Assembly: GCF_034424215.1 (NCBI RefSeq)
Contig: NZ_CP139960.1
Span: 3,782,001-3,846,000, forward strand
Origin: Niabella yanshanensis
GTDB lineage: Bacteria > Bacteroidota > Bacteroidia > Chitinophagales > Chitinophagaceae
Length of the DNA stretch: 64,000 bases
Reading direction: 5' to 3'
Shown: positions 8,654 to 17,831 of the stretch, piece by piece
How the letters are laid out: each line of letters starts with the position of its first letter
Position numbering within the stretch: the stretch's first letter is position 1
The notes under the pieces: generated by a model
What the model was told of the DNA's origin: nothing
Database searches by the model: none
Seen by the model: only the letters and a program-made list of their open reading frames with translations
Made by a program: the position numbers and the translations under genes

Positions 8654-9976
8654 ATGAAAATAGCTGTAGTCGGAACAGGTTATGTAGGGTTAGTAACCGG
8701 GACCTGTTTTGCTGAAACCGGAAATGTTGTAAACTGTGTCGATGTAAACAAAGCAAAAATTGACCAGTTGAAAAAAGGGAAATGTCCTATATATGAACCG
8801 GGGTTGGATGTATTGCTGCAGCGAAACATAAAAGAAAAACGCATTCTTTTCACTACAGACCTGAAAGCGGCAATAGATAAATCGGATATCATCTTTTTGG
8901 CGCTACCTACTCCTCCGGGGGAGGATGGTTCTGCTGACCTTAAATATATTTTGAATGTAGCCGAAGATCTGTCGGAGATCATCAAAGAATATAAAGTAAT
9001 CGTAAATAAAAGCACTGTTCCTGTGGGGACTGCGGAGAAAGTGGCGGAAGTCCTTGGAAGAAAGCTGGCACCCGAACTTTTTGATGTAGTGTCCAACCCC
9101 GAATTTTTACGGGAAGGTATTGCTGTCGACGACTTTTTAAAGCCCGACAGGGTGGTCATTGGCACTTCTTCTGATCGCGCGCGTGACGTAATGAATGAGC
9201 TGTATCAGCCATTTGTACGCCAGGGCAATCCAATCTATTTTATGGATGAGCGCAGCTCAGAAATGACCAAATATGTAGCCAATTCTTACCTGGCCATGCG
9301 TATTTCTTATATGAACGAGGTGGCTAATCTTTGTGAACTAACAGGAGCTAATGTTGACCTGGTTCGTATTGGTATCGGTAGCGATAGCCGAATTGGTAAG
9401 CGGTTTCTTTTCCCGGGCATAGGGTATGGGGGAAGTTGCTTTCCAAAAGATGTATTAGCGCTTCATCATACGTCAAAGCAAAATAAGTACGACTTTAAGC
9501 TGCTTGACACGGTGATGAAGGTGAATAAAAACCAGAAGAAAGTTTTGTTCGGAAAAATAAAAAGGTTCTACAAGAATAGCCTGAAAGGTAAAAAATTCGC
9601 GATGTGGGGCTTGGCATTTAAACCCGAAACTGACGACATCAGGGATGCCCCGGCCCTGGAACTAATTAATGAGATTTTGAATGCTGGCGCTGAAGTTACC
9701 GTTTTCGATCCTGAAGCAATGGCCAATGTAAAAGCTATATTTGGTAATAAAATCAAATATGCGAGAGATCAGTACACGGGCTTGAAAGAGGCAGATGCTT
9801 TATTAATCGTTACAGAATGGAGCGAGTTCAGAAATCCTGATTTTGAGCGTATGGTGAAAAATCTGAAGTCTAAGGTAGTATTTGACGGAAGAAATGTATA
9901 CAGCCTGGAAAAAATGGAAGAGCTGGGATTTTATTACAATAGTATCGGGCGTAAAATTGTCAACGGTAAAAACTAA
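8654..9976 (+). CDS. ugd: UDP-glucose 6-dehydrogenase
   Basis: 440 residues, standard for the Ugd/TuaD family. It oxidises UDP-glucose twice with NAD+ to UDP-glucuronate in the cytosol. The N-terminal Rossmann loop GTGYVG is at residues 7-12. ALPTPPGEDGSADL, NKSTVPVGTAEKV, NPEFLREG and RSSEMTKYVANSYLAMRISY follow. The catalytic Cys is C262 in GYGGSCFPKD. The C-terminal UDP-binding domain contains WGLAFKPETDDIRDAPA. It is four bases upstream of the UDP-glucuronate decarboxylase gene, whose substrate is its product. Confidence 0.95.
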   Translation: MKIAVVGTGYVGLVTGTCFAETGNVVNCVDVNKAKIDQLKKGKCPIYEPGLDVLLQRNIKEKRILFTTDLKAAIDKSDIIFLALPTPPGEDGSADLKYILNVAEDLSEIIKEYKVIVNKSTVPVGTAEKVAEVLGRKLAPELFDVVSNPEFLREGIAVDDFLKPDRVVIGTSSDRARDVMNELYQPFVRQGNPIYFMDERSSEMTKYVANSYLAMRISYMNEVANLCELTGANVDLVRIGIGSDSRIGKRFLFPGIGYGGSCFPKDVLALHHTSKQNKYDFKLLDTVMKVNKNQKKVLFGKIKRFYKNSLKGKKFAMWGLAFKPETDDIRDAPALELINEILNAGAEVTVFDPEAMANVKAIFGNKIKYARDQYTGLKEADALLIVTEWSEFRNPDFERMVKNLKSKVVFDGRNVYSLEKMEELGFYYNSIGRKIVNGKN

Positions 9977-9979
9977 GAA

Positions 9980-10960
9980 ATGAAGAAAAGAGTATTAATT
10001 ACAGGAGCCGCCGGCTTTTTGGGCTCTCACCTGTGCGACCGGTTTATAAAAGAAGGCTATCATGTAATAGCTATGGACAACCTGATCACCGGTGACCTGA
10101 AAAACCTGGAACATCTTTTTCCCAATCCGGATTTCGAGTTTTATCACCATGACGTTACTAAATACATACATGTTCCGGGAAGCTTAGATTATATTCTGCA
10201 TTTTGCGTCTCCGGCCAGCCCGATAGACTATCTCAAAATTCCCATACAAACACTGAAAGTGGGCGCCATGGGTACGCACAATTGCCTGGGTTTGGCTAAA
10301 GCCAAAGGAGCCCGCATTCTGGTAGCGTCTACCAGCGAGGTTTACGGAGATCCGCTCATTCATCCTCAAACTGAGGAATATTGGGGAAATGTGAACCCAG
10401 TCGGCCCAAGAGGGGTATATGATGAAGCCAAACGATATATGGAGTCGATTACCATGGCTTATCATACCTTTCATAAAGTCGAAACACGCATCATTCGGAT
10501 TTTTAATACCTATGGCCCGCGTATGCGCCTGAATGATGGTCGCGCACTTCCGGCATTCATTGGCCAGGCTTTAAGGGGTGAAAATATTACTGTTTTTGGC
10601 GATGGGTCTCAAACCCGTAGCTTTTGCTATGTAAGCGACCTGGTTGAAGGTATATATCGTTTATTGTTAAGCGATTATGTAAATCCGGTTAACATTGGTA
10701 ACCCGGATGAGATTTCACTTAAAGATTTTGCTGAAGAAGTATTGTCTTTGACGGGCAATGCGGTAAAAATTATTTACAAACCATTGCCGGTGGATGATCC
10801 CAAACAAAGAAAACCAGATATCACCAAGGCAAAAGCCATCCTTAATTGGGAGCCGAAGGTAAACCGCGCGGAAGGGCTGAAGGATACCTACAACTATTTT
10901 AAGTCGTTACCACCTGAAGAATGGTTTAAACAACCCAAGGAATTTGTGTCGTCTAAATAA
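9980..10960 (+). CDS. UDP-glucuronate decarboxylase (UDP-xylose synthase)
   Basis: 326 residues, an extended SDR enzyme. GAAGFLG (residues 9-15) binds NAD. The sequence [19 protein letters not shown], the [11 protein letters not shown] motif, [10 protein letters not shown]147-DEA-K151 with RYMES, and [10 protein letters not shown] are typical of UXS-type enzymes rather than simple epimerases. It converts UDP-glucuronate to UDP-xylose. The gene starts four bases after the ugd stop, so the pair is translationally close and gives a two-step path from UDP-glucose to UDP-xylose for surface glycans. Confidence 0.9.
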   Translation: MKKRVLITGAAGFLGSHLCDRFIKEGYHVIAMDNLITGDLKNLEHLFPNPDFEFYHHDVTKYIHVPGSLDYILHFASPASPIDYLKIPIQTLKVGAMGTHNCLGLAKAKGARILVASTSEVYGDPLIHPQTEEYWGNVNPVGPRGVYDEAKRYMESITMAYHTFHKVETRIIRIFNTYGPRMRLNDGRALPAFIGQALRGENITVFGDGSQTRSFCYVSDLVEGIYRLLLSDYVNPVNIGNPDEISLKDFAEEVLSLTGNAVKIIYKPLPVDDPKQRKPDITKAKAILNWEPKVNRAEGLKDTYNYFKSLPPEEWFKQPKEFVSSK

Positions 10961-11049
10961 TTTAGAGGTCTCATAATTAATATTTTAGAGTAGCGAACTT
11001 TTAAGGTACAGAATACGTCTATATCCCGGCGACCTGATTTTGACGGCTT

Positions 11050-11082
11050 AAATGGCAGTGTAGCAGTAAAAAACTGCCATTT
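11050..11082. repeat. Inverted repeat in spacer after the UXS gene
   Basis: Perfect 10-bp arms AAATGGCAGT and ACTGCCATTT separated by 13 bases. There is no T run directly after it, so termination is possible but not clear. Confidence 0.5.
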
Positions 11083-11186
11083 GGTAAAGATTACTAAAAT
11101 GGAAACTGTAGTATTGTCACGCAATCGTGTTCGGTAAAGTTTTTGTAATATTTTCCGCAAGCCAGAAAGGATTGATGTTTAAGCAT

Positions 11187-11194
11187 TAATTTTG
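11187..11194 (+). promoter_or_regulatory. -7 promoter box of the ECF sigma gene
   Basis: TAATTTTG is an exact TAnnTTTG match 36 bases before the ATG. No TTTG is seen at -33. Confidence 0.45.
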
Positions 11195-11229
11195 GTCACA
11201 TTTCTTCACAAGAATAAACCCCGGGCAGT

Positions 11230-11733
11230 ATGGAAAAAGAAAAAGAGTTCAGCGATTTATTGGTTGACAATGCAGGGTTTTTGAAACCCTTTGCTGTTAA
11301 CCTTACAAAAAATAACGAGACGGCGAACGACCTTTACCAGGAGACCCTGTATAAGGCGCTGGCAAATAAAGAAAAGTACAATTCGGGTACTAATATCAAG
11401 GCATGGTTATTTACGATCATGCGTAATATATTTATTAACGATTATCGTCGTAATGCTAAACGCAGAACGGTTTTCGATAATACACCCGAAGATTACCTCA
11501 TCAATTTGAGGCAGGTGTCTGTAGCTAATTCGGCAGAAAGCAGTTTGAGGCAGAAAGAAATTGAAGCAGCAGTGGAAGCGCTTCCTGAAACTTTTAAAGT
11601 GCCTTTTAAATTATATTTTGAAGGGTATAAATACCAGGAAATTTCTGAATACCTGGATGAACCGCTGGGTACAATAAAGAGTCGCATTCACTTTGCGCGC
11701 AAGTTATTAAAAGAGCAGATCAACAGATATTAA
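11230..11733 (+). CDS. ECF-family RNA polymerase sigma factor
   Basis: 167 residues with sigma region 2 (about 20-85: NNETANDLYQETLYKALAN, AWLFTIMRNIFINDYRR) and region 4 (about 110-163: LPETFKVPFKLYFEGYKYQEI, LGTIKSRIHFARKLLKEQI). It would direct RNA polymerase to a stress or cell-surface regulon. No anti-sigma gene is adjacent and no FecR is nearby, so this is an orphan ECF. It has its own promoter box and is followed by a strong terminator, so it is monocistronic. Confidence 0.93.
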   Translation: MEKEKEFSDLLVDNAGFLKPFAVNLTKNNETANDLYQETLYKALANKEKYNSGTNIKAWLFTIMRNIFINDYRRNAKRRTVFDNTPEDYLINLRQVSVANSAESSLRQKEIEAAVEALPETFKVPFKLYFEGYKYQEISEYLDEPLGTIKSRIHFARKLLKEQINRY

Positions 11734-11740
11734 AATATTA

Positions 11741-11766
11741 AATCCCGCTTCTGCGGGATTTTTTTT
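11741..11766 (+). terminator. Intrinsic terminator of the ECF sigma gene
   Basis: Stem AATCCCGC / GCGGGATT with loop TTCT, followed directly by a T run. Confidence 0.88.
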
Positions 11767-11846
11767 ATGCTTGTTATTAGATTGTCAGTAATAACGAAAG
11801 TATAACCCTGTTGAACCTGGTTCGCGGGCAGGCTGAGTTGGTTGAT

Positions 11847-12461
11847 TTAATGGGTAATAGATCCTTTTAAAGTAGTGCGTGCACTGTCTGCTGCTATCAC
11901 CAGCCCGGCAGCCATCATAATAATGTCTTTTAGTACCAGGCGCCCCGCCCCTGACAAATAGGGAAATCCATGTTGCGGAGTAGGAAAGTCACCTCCCAGG
12001 TCGGGTACGTACACTTCCGGTGTGGTAATTAAAAAAGATAAAGTCACTACAGACATACCTGCCGTTAAAAGGCCTCCCCAAAAGCCGATCCGGGGAAACC
12101 AGATTCCTGCCAGAACCAACATACCGATTAACAGAATAACCGAACCCAACCCATACGAAAAAATGTAGGTCCTGTTGTCTTTATGCCAGTCAATATTTTT
12201 TTGTACAGTTTGCCCTTCTGCATTTTTGTAAACAGTGTATTGCGGAACGGTTTTGCCTTCGCTGTTGATGGCGGTCTTGCCTGAATTTTTGTAAAAGAAG
12301 CTCATTAGCGGACTGTTAGTTACAAAAGGCACAATGCCATCGGCTTCATATTGGAATGCCTTCAAACCTCCTATCCAGGCCATTACGATAAATATTGCTA
12401 TTCTTAAAAAGTCGACAAATAGGCTTTGCCATGAAGCAAAAAACCTGAATAAATTTTCCAT
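11847..12461 (-). CDS. DUF417 (YkgB/RclC-like) inner membrane protein
   Basis: 204 residues with four likely membrane helices (about 13-30, 95-115, 122-142, 175-195). RIAIFIVMAWIGGLKAFQYE and DGIVPFVTNSPLMSFFY near the N-terminus match the DUF417 family. The E. coli member RclC belongs to the reactive-chlorine-specific rcl locus, where it is controlled by the AraC-type regulator RclR. Here an AraC-type gene sits 78 bases upstream on the same strand. A role in oxidant resistance is inferred from the family only. The loop at about residues 60-90 is longer and more hydrophilic than I would expect. Confidence 0.8.
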   Translation of the reverse strand: MENLFRFFASWQSLFVDFLRIAIFIVMAWIGGLKAFQYEADGIVPFVTNSPLMSFFYKNSGKTAINSEGKTVPQYTVYKNAEGQTVQKNIDWHKDNRTYIFSYGLGSVILLIGMLVLAGIWFPRIGFWGGLLTAGMSVVTLSFLITTPEVYVPDLGGDFPTPQHGFPYLSGAGRLVLKDIIMMAAGLVIAADSARTTLKGSITH

Positions 12462-12539
12462 ATACTGTATTTTAGATTCAGGTCGAAATTAGTCGGTACA
12501 GGCTAGGTGAAGAATGGATGAATGCGGATAATGCATAGA

Positions 12540-13403
12540 CTATTTTGCCGCAATAGAAATCCCTACTTTTTCACGGAAAGTTTTTGGGGACACGCCCACC
12601 GCTTTTTTAAAGAAACGGCTAAAATAAAACTCATCTGCAAATCCCAGCTCGGTGGAGATCTCCTTAATGCTTTTAAAGGTTAAATGGATCAGTCTTTTTG
12701 ATTCAAGTATGAGTCGCTCCTGAATAAGTGTAGATGGAGTTTTACCAAAGCGCTTTTTCACTTGCTTGCTAAAGGCATCTACCGACAAGCCATAATGCGC
12801 TGCATAAAAGGAAACCGCTCTGCTTGCAATAAAATTTTTTTCCAGCAAACTTTGGAAAGAAGCCAGGCTGTTTTTATCATGATAAGCCAGACGATTTGCA
12901 GCAATATCCAATTGTTTTTCTTTGCTGCTTAATGCCAGTATCAGTTGCAGGTACGATCTTAAGATAGATAAATCAGCGCTTTGCCGGGAATCTTCTATAG
13001 CATTTATTTTTTGAAAAACAGTAGCTATTTCTTCAAAAACCACATCAGGTACGGAAATCAGTGGTTTTTCATAAATATTGTTAAAGAGAATGCCGTTACA
13101 GGCAACTTCTTCTTTGTGATATTCGATACAGTAAAAATCTCCGTGAAAGCGGAGCAGGTCTACCACAGGTTGATTGCCTGCGTTCCATTGAAGTAATTGG
13201 TAAGGTGACAAAAAAACAAGACTTTTCCCGGTACAGTCATAACCGGTAAAATCTATAGAAAACCTGGCAGCCCCATCAAATAAAAGTATAAGGTAGTAAG
13301 CCTCATTAAGCTCCTTCAAACTGCCGGGGTGGAGAAAACGCTCTGTTTTTATTACATCGTTCAAAATGAATAGTCCTTTATGCCTGGTTAACCCTGAGCC
13401 CAA
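12540..13403 (-). CDS. AraC-family transcriptional regulator
   Basis: 287 residues. The N-terminal half (about 1-170) has beta-rich cupin-like sequence (LILLFDGAARFSIDFTGYD, SLVFLSPYQLLQW). The C-terminal half carries the two helix-turn-helix motifs: AAHYGLSVDAFSKQVKKRFG at about residues 205-225 and KSIKEISTELGFADEFYFSR at about 240-262. The latter is followed by FFKKAVGVSPKTFRE, the AraC signature. It probably controls the DUF417 gene directly downstream. The inducer is unknown. Confidence 0.88.
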   Translation of the reverse strand: MGSGLTRHKGLFILNDVIKTERFLHPGSLKELNEAYYLILLFDGAARFSIDFTGYDCTGKSLVFLSPYQLLQWNAGNQPVVDLLRFHGDFYCIEYHKEEVACNGILFNNIYEKPLISVPDVVFEEIATVFQKINAIEDSRQSADLSILRSYLQLILALSSKEKQLDIAANRLAYHDKNSLASFQSLLEKNFIASRAVSFYAAHYGLSVDAFSKQVKKRFGKTPSTLIQERLILESKRLIHLTFKSIKEISTELGFADEFYFSRFFKKAVGVSPKTFREKVGISIAAK

Positions 13404-13553
13404 AAATAAGTATAATACATCGATTGTCCGGATGGGTAGCGTGGGTGGTTCTTGTTTGCTTTGCTGCTATTCGCCAGGTCATCTGCAAGACAATATAGTT
13501 TCGCACTTTTTATCAGGCATACCATTTAAATTCGCGGTCGTAACTTTTACAGC

Positions 13554-15665
13554 ATAACACAATATTCACAAATATTATCCAGTCCGATTGCCTACCTGAA
13601 AGGCGTAGGGCCTCAACGTGCGGAACTGCTACAAAAAGAATTAGGCATTTTTACGTTCAACGACCTGCTGCAGCACTTTCCATTCCGGCACGTAGATAAA
13701 ACAAAGTTTACGCCTATCGGTGAAGCTACGCCAGCAGATGAGTACCTGCAGTTTGCGGGTGTGCTGGAGCCTTTCCAGGTTATCGGTCAAAACAGGGGGC
13801 GCCGGCTTGTTTCCCAGATAAGAGATAAAACCGGAACGGTTGAAGTAGTATGGTTTAGCGCTATTAACCAGATTCAAAAAATGCTGCAACCGGGGAAGGC
13901 TTATATTGTTTATGGAAAGCTTTCCTGGTTTATGAGCAAGCCGCAGCTGGTCCACCCCGAAATTGAAGCATGGTCGCCGGAGAAAATAGAAGGTAAGGCC
14001 TATTTGGAACCTATTTATCCTTCCACAGAAAAACTCAAATCAAAAAATCTGGGTGGGCGACAATTAGGTAAGCTCACACAACTGTTATTGCCTCATGTGA
14101 AGCCACAGGATATTCCTGAGAACTTTCCTCAAAAAATGATTGAAGAGCTGAAGCTCATGCCGCGATTTGACGCTTACCAGCAGATCCATTTTCCCCAAAC
14201 ACAAAAGCACTATGAAGCCGCGTTACGCAGGTTGAAATTCGAAGAGATTTTCCTGGCCCAGATGCGTATGAACCTCTTACGATCGCAACGGCACCGGTTT
14301 TCAAAGGGAGTGGTCTTTGATGCTGTGGGCAATTATTTCAATACCTTTTACAATCAGTACCTGCCTTTTGAGTTAACAGGTGCACAAAAGCGGGTGTTAA
14401 AAGAAATAAGAAACGATACGGCCCGTGGCAAGCAAATGAACCGCTTACTACAGGGAGATGTAGGCAGCGGTAAAACTATAGTAGCCCTGCTTTGCATGTT
14501 GCTGGCGGCAGATAATGGCTATCAATCCGTATTGATGGCGCCTACCGAGATCCTGGCCCGGCAGCATTTCCAGGGTATTGCGTCTCTTTTAAAGGATATG
14601 GATATCGGCGTAGCTTTGCTTACAGGCTCGGTGAAAGCAAAAGAAAGGAAAACGATTTTACCGGGCGTTGCTGAGGGGCGCATTCAATTGCTGATTGGCA
14701 CACATGCCGTAATTGAAGATTCTGTTCAGTTTCAGAACCTGGGATTGGTAATTGTAGATGAACAGCACCGTTTTGGTGTAGCGCAAAGAGCACGGCTTTG
14801 GGAGAAAAATCATACTCCGCCACATGTATTGGTAATGACGGCGACACCGATACCCCGTACTTTGGCGATGACGGCTTATGGCGACCTGGATTATAGTGTT
14901 ATTGATGAGTTACCACCTGGCCGGCAACCTATACAAACGGTGCACCGCCTCGATCACGATCGTAGTAACGTCATGGATTTCTTGAAAGCGGAGATCGCTT
15001 TGGGAAGACAGGTATATGTGATCTTCCCGTTGATAGAGGAAAGTGACAAGCTTGATTATGAAAACCTGATGCGGGGCTATGATGAGATCAAAACTTATTT
15101 TCCCGAGCCCCAGTACTGGATCAGCATGGTGCACGGCAAACAACCAGCGATACAAAAAGAAGAGAATATGCGACGCTTTGTAGAGCATGATACGCAGATC
15201 ATGGTTTCTACAACTGTTATTGAGGTAGGTGTGAATGTGCCTAATGCATCCGTTATGGTGATTGAAAGCGCCGAAAAATTTGGTCTCTCTCAATTACATC
15301 AGCTGCGCGGCAGGGTAGGACGGGGCGCTGAAAAAAGCTATTGTATTTTGCTTACCGGTAAAAAGCTGGGCAATGTAGCGCGTGAGCGTATGAAGATCAT
15401 GACCTCCACTAATAATGGTTTTGTTATAGCTGAAAAAGACCTGGAGCTACGTGGTCCGGGCGATATTGAAGGTACCCGTCAAAGCGGTGTGGTAGATTTC
15501 AAGCTGGCTAATATTGTCAACGACCGGGCCATGGTGGATGCCGCCAAAAAAGTAACCGAAGAAATACTCACGGATGACCCCGACTTGTCTAAACCCGAAA
15601 ATGCGCCGTTAAAAGAGTTCCTGCAATCGCAAAAAGGAAAGACCATCTGGAGTAAGATATCCTAA
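13554..15665 (+). CDS. recG: ATP-dependent DNA helicase RecG, apparent non-AUG start
   Basis: RecG remodels stalled replication forks and Holliday junctions. Homologous sequence begins well before the first ATG/GTG/TTG start of the frame (GTG at 13761). From 13554 the frame reads ITQYSQILSSPIAYLKGVGP and runs through ELGIFTFNDLLQHFPFRHVD, the conserved RecG wedge-domain start. The frame is closed upstream by TAA at 13527-13529. Between these points only ATA (13554, 13572) or ATT codons could begin translation. With ATA at 13554 the protein has 703 residues, normal for RecG. Walker A GDVGSGKT is at about 301-308, DEQH at about 402-405, and helicase motifs IIPL-like segments and QLRGRVGRG follow. 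An ATG-to-ATA sequence error is the main alternative. Confidence 0.88.
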   Translation: MTQYSQILSSPIAYLKGVGPQRAELLQKELGIFTFNDLLQHFPFRHVDKTKFTPIGEATPADEYLQFAGVLEPFQVIGQNRGRRLVSQIRDKTGTVEVVWFSAINQIQKMLQPGKAYIVYGKLSWFMSKPQLVHPEIEAWSPEKIEGKAYLEPIYPSTEKLKSKNLGGRQLGKLTQLLLPHVKPQDIPENFPQKMIEELKLMPRFDAYQQIHFPQTQKHYEAALRRLKFEEIFLAQMRMNLLRSQRHRFSKGVVFDAVGNYFNTFYNQYLPFELTGAQKRVLKEIRNDTARGKQMNRLLQGDVGSGKTIVALLCMLLAADNGYQSVLMAPTEILARQHFQGIASLLKDMDIGVALLTGSVKAKERKTILPGVAEGRIQLLIGTHAVIEDSVQFQNLGLVIVDEQHRFGVAQRARLWEKNHTPPHVLVMTATPIPRTLAMTAYGDLDYSVIDELPPGRQPIQTVHRLDHDRSNVMDFLKAEIALGRQVYVIFPLIEESDKLDYENLMRGYDEIKTYFPEPQYWISMVHGKQPAIQKEENMRRFVEHDTQIMVSTTVIEVGVNVPNASVMVIESAEKFGLSQLHQLRGRVGRGAEKSYCILLTGKKLGNVARERMKIMTSTNNGFVIAEKDLELRGPGDIEGTRQSGVVDFKLANIVNDRAMVDAAKKVTEEILTDDPDLSKPENAPLKEFLQSQKGKTIWSKIS

Positions 15666-15703
15666 AATCGCTATGAGATGAAGGAGCAGATTTTTTTATA
15701 AAA

Positions 15704-16835
15704 TTAATCCAGCTCCTTTAGTTCTTTTTCAATTTCTTTAATGTCAGGCAGCTGAGATTTGATCTCGTCAGGTACCGCTTTAGATAGTTGATAGTCGGAA
15801 ATACCCAAAGCATTCGACATTCCCATTAAGCTATACTCAGCTACAACTTCGTTTTTGCCTTACATAATAAAAGTCCAATCGTTGGGTTATCGTCTTTAGT
15901 CTTTAATACATCGTTAACTACATTTACGTAGAAATTCAGCTGGCTGGCATCACCCGGTTGAAAAGGGCGTGCTTTAAGCTCCACTACTACGTAGCACCTC
16001 AACCTGATATGATAAAAAATCAAGTCGGTATAAAAGTCGCTGCCGGCGATCAGAAAAAATGCTGTTGCCGGCTAATGAAAGCCTTTGCCCATTTCGAGGA
16101 GAAATCTGGTAACATGATTGGCTAATTGATATTCTACGTCTCTTTCGTCAGCGTTTTCTTTAGCCTGTACAAAATCGAAAAGGTATGGATCTTTTAAGAG
16201 ATAATTGGCCATGTCTGACTGAGCGGGAGGAAGCGTTCTTTTAAAATTAGTGATTTTTTTAGCCTTGATTTGTCTTTTGAATAAACCACCCTCAATTTGA
16301 AGGCCTAAAATATTTCTGCTAATACCGTGTTCTATAACATGAAGCATATACCAGCGTCTATGCCCTATGTTGGGCACTTTATCCATTAATACCAGGTGGT
16401 GAGACCAGGTTATTCTGGCTAAAATTGATTGCAGGAACAATTCATTGTAATTCATTTGTGCAGCAACCTGCTGCACAAATGTGGTAAGCGTTTTTTAAAC
16501 CTTTGTAATACTGGGCTTTTCTGTACGGATCTACTCAGAAGCTATTGGCAGTTGTTCTACAACAGTCGGCGGATAGTCCATCGCAAACTTACGCATGTAC
16601 TTAAGATTTCGTACAGAAAACCCTTTCAGTTTTGGAAACTCGGTTTTTAAGTCTTTGGCCAATAAGTCGATAATTTTTGCCCCCAACCTTTATCCGGTTG
16701 GTGTTGCAGAATATGTTGTCCCAGGCTCCAGTATAATAACAGCATTTGACTATTGGCTGCATTAACTACCCTGATCTGGGCTTCACCAATCTGAAGTTTA
16801 ACAGCTGCTAAAAACTGCTTGTAACTATTGTTCAT
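15704..16835 (-). pseudogene. Broken DUF1016 / YhcG-type PDDEXK nuclease gene
   Basis: Minus-strand fragments in several frames together give a DUF1016 protein. The N-terminal piece 16835-16647 has NSQMLLLYWSLGQHILQHQ. The middle piece 16476-16072 has LARITWSHHLVLMDKV and RRWYMLHVIEHGISRNIL. The nuclease piece 16023-15841 has YVVVELKARPFQPGDASQLN and GLLLCK. The C-terminal piece down to the stop at 15704 has EVVAEYSLMGMSNALGIS. Stops between 16647 and 16476, around 16080-16030, and a one-base slip at an A run near 15850-15860 separate them. Members are linked to restriction or recombination functions. As it stands the gene cannot make a full protein. Confidence 0.85.
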
Positions 16836-16993
16836 ATAATTATCTTTTCAACCAGGAATATCTATTAATCTCAGTGTTTTTACTGCTAATTTAGTCGAAA
16901 AGAAATGGAACGCGAACCAGTTATGATACTGCATCTACAATTCGTTTTGCAGGTATCATGTAATTCAATACAGGACTGAAGGTATAATTTATG

Positions 16994-17081
16994 CCGTTTT
17001 ATGAAAAAGCGCTGTGTCTGTTAAGGACAGTATGTCGGCAGCTGATAGGTTCCCTATTTGTAGTGCCGTAGGCACGCAACC
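16994..17081. repeat. Dispersed two-hairpin repeat, single copy
   Basis: Contains a hairpin TGTC-tgttaag-GACA and, about 50 bases on, GTGCC-gta-GGCAC (17063-17075) followed by GCAACC. The same order of elements occurs at 28808-28883, where GTCC-tgtta-GGGAC is followed by GTGCC-gta-GGTAC and GCAACC. This is therefore a dispersed intergenic repeat of at least 75 bp. It lies in the spacer between the dead nuclease gene and the XRE regulator. Confidence 0.65.
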
Positions 17082-17082
17082 C

Positions 17083-17703
17083 TTAACCCGAAATCTTCCT
17101 CTCTAATTCAGTCAGCCTGCTTTTGATCGCATCCAGCTCTTCAAAAATATTGCCGCCGGTCTCCTGGCTTAAAGGCTGGTACCAACCGAGGATCGTTTTC
17201 ACCAGGGTAATATCACTTATTGCAATTGTATGGTCTCCGATTATAAGGCAGCTGCGATCTATCTTTTTAGCCGAAGCAATAAATACAGTATCGCCGGTAT
17301 AAATAATTTGGGGTTCAGAAGCATTGAGTTCGCCCACCTTTGCTAATAATATTTGACTTTCCTGAAACTTGTTGTCAATAATAGTAGCATTTTTAATGCT
17401 AACCCAGTTGGCATTTTCGGGGAACAGGACGTCAGGATTCTCGTCACTGGATATTTTGGGAGCGATTTCGGGCACTTTAAAGTGGGAGACTTCGTTAACG
17501 GTTAATTTTTTATTGATAAAATCATCTACGCTGACACCAAATATCTGCGAAGCCCGCATCAGCGTCTCTATTTTCGGTTCTGCTCTCCCTTCCTCGTAAG
17601 AACTTACAGCGGCGCGGGTCAGGCCCAGTATATCTGCCAGGTGTTGCTGTGTATAATTCTTTAAGCTCCTTATCTTTTTAATATTAGAACCAAAATTCGA
17701 CAT
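17083..17703 (-). CDS. XRE-family transcriptional regulator with LexA-like C-terminal part
   Basis: 206 residues. Residues 5-60 form a Cro/CI-type helix-turn-helix (IKKIRSLKNYTQQHLADILG, LTRAAVSSYEEGRAEPKIET). The rest is beta-rich (VLFPENANWVSIKNATI, SQILLAKVGELNAS, YTGDTVFIASAKKIDRSCLI) and recalls the peptidase S24-like sensor domain, but no clear Ser-Lys pair is seen. A short coiled coil ends the protein. It is divergent from the YbjN-PspA-flotillin gene run, with 155 bases between starts, and is the best candidate regulator of that operon. Confidence 0.82.
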   Translation of the reverse strand: MSNFGSNIKKIRSLKNYTQQHLADILGLTRAAVSSYEEGRAEPKIETLMRASQIFGVSVDDFINKKLTVNEVSHFKVPEIAPKISSDENPDVLFPENANWVSIKNATIIDNKFQESQILLAKVGELNASEPQIIYTGDTVFIASAKKIDRSCLIIGDHTIAISDITLVKTILGWYQPLSQETGGNIFEELDAIKSRLTELERKISG

Positions 17704-17780
17704 GCTTATTCCGTTTTAGCAAAAATAAGTAACATTATTGCAAATAAAAATAACATTTTATAGATTTATTGCTAATAATA

Positions 17781-17812
17781 TTTGCATATTTGAAAAACTA
17801 TTTGTAGATTTG
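17781..17812 (+). promoter_or_regulatory. Promoter of the YbjN-PspA-flotillin operon
   Basis: TTTG (17781-17784), 20-base spacer, TAGATTTG (17805-17812): a close match to the Bacteroidota housekeeping promoter. It lies 47 bases before the first ATG of the operon. Confidence 0.65.
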
Positions 17813-17817
17813 TTTTC

Positions 17818-17831
17818 AGATTGCGCAATCT
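17818..17831. promoter_or_regulatory. Palindromic operator candidate at the operon start
   Basis: AGATTGCGCAATCT is a perfect 14-bp palindrome placed just after the -7 box, where the transcript should begin. A bound XRE dimer there would block transcription. The whole divergent spacer also repeats TATTGC / GCAAATA words. Confidence 0.5.

Noticed and set aside
10184-10474. Minus-strand frame inside the UDP-glucuronate decarboxylase gene
   Set aside because: Antisense to a well-conserved enzyme.
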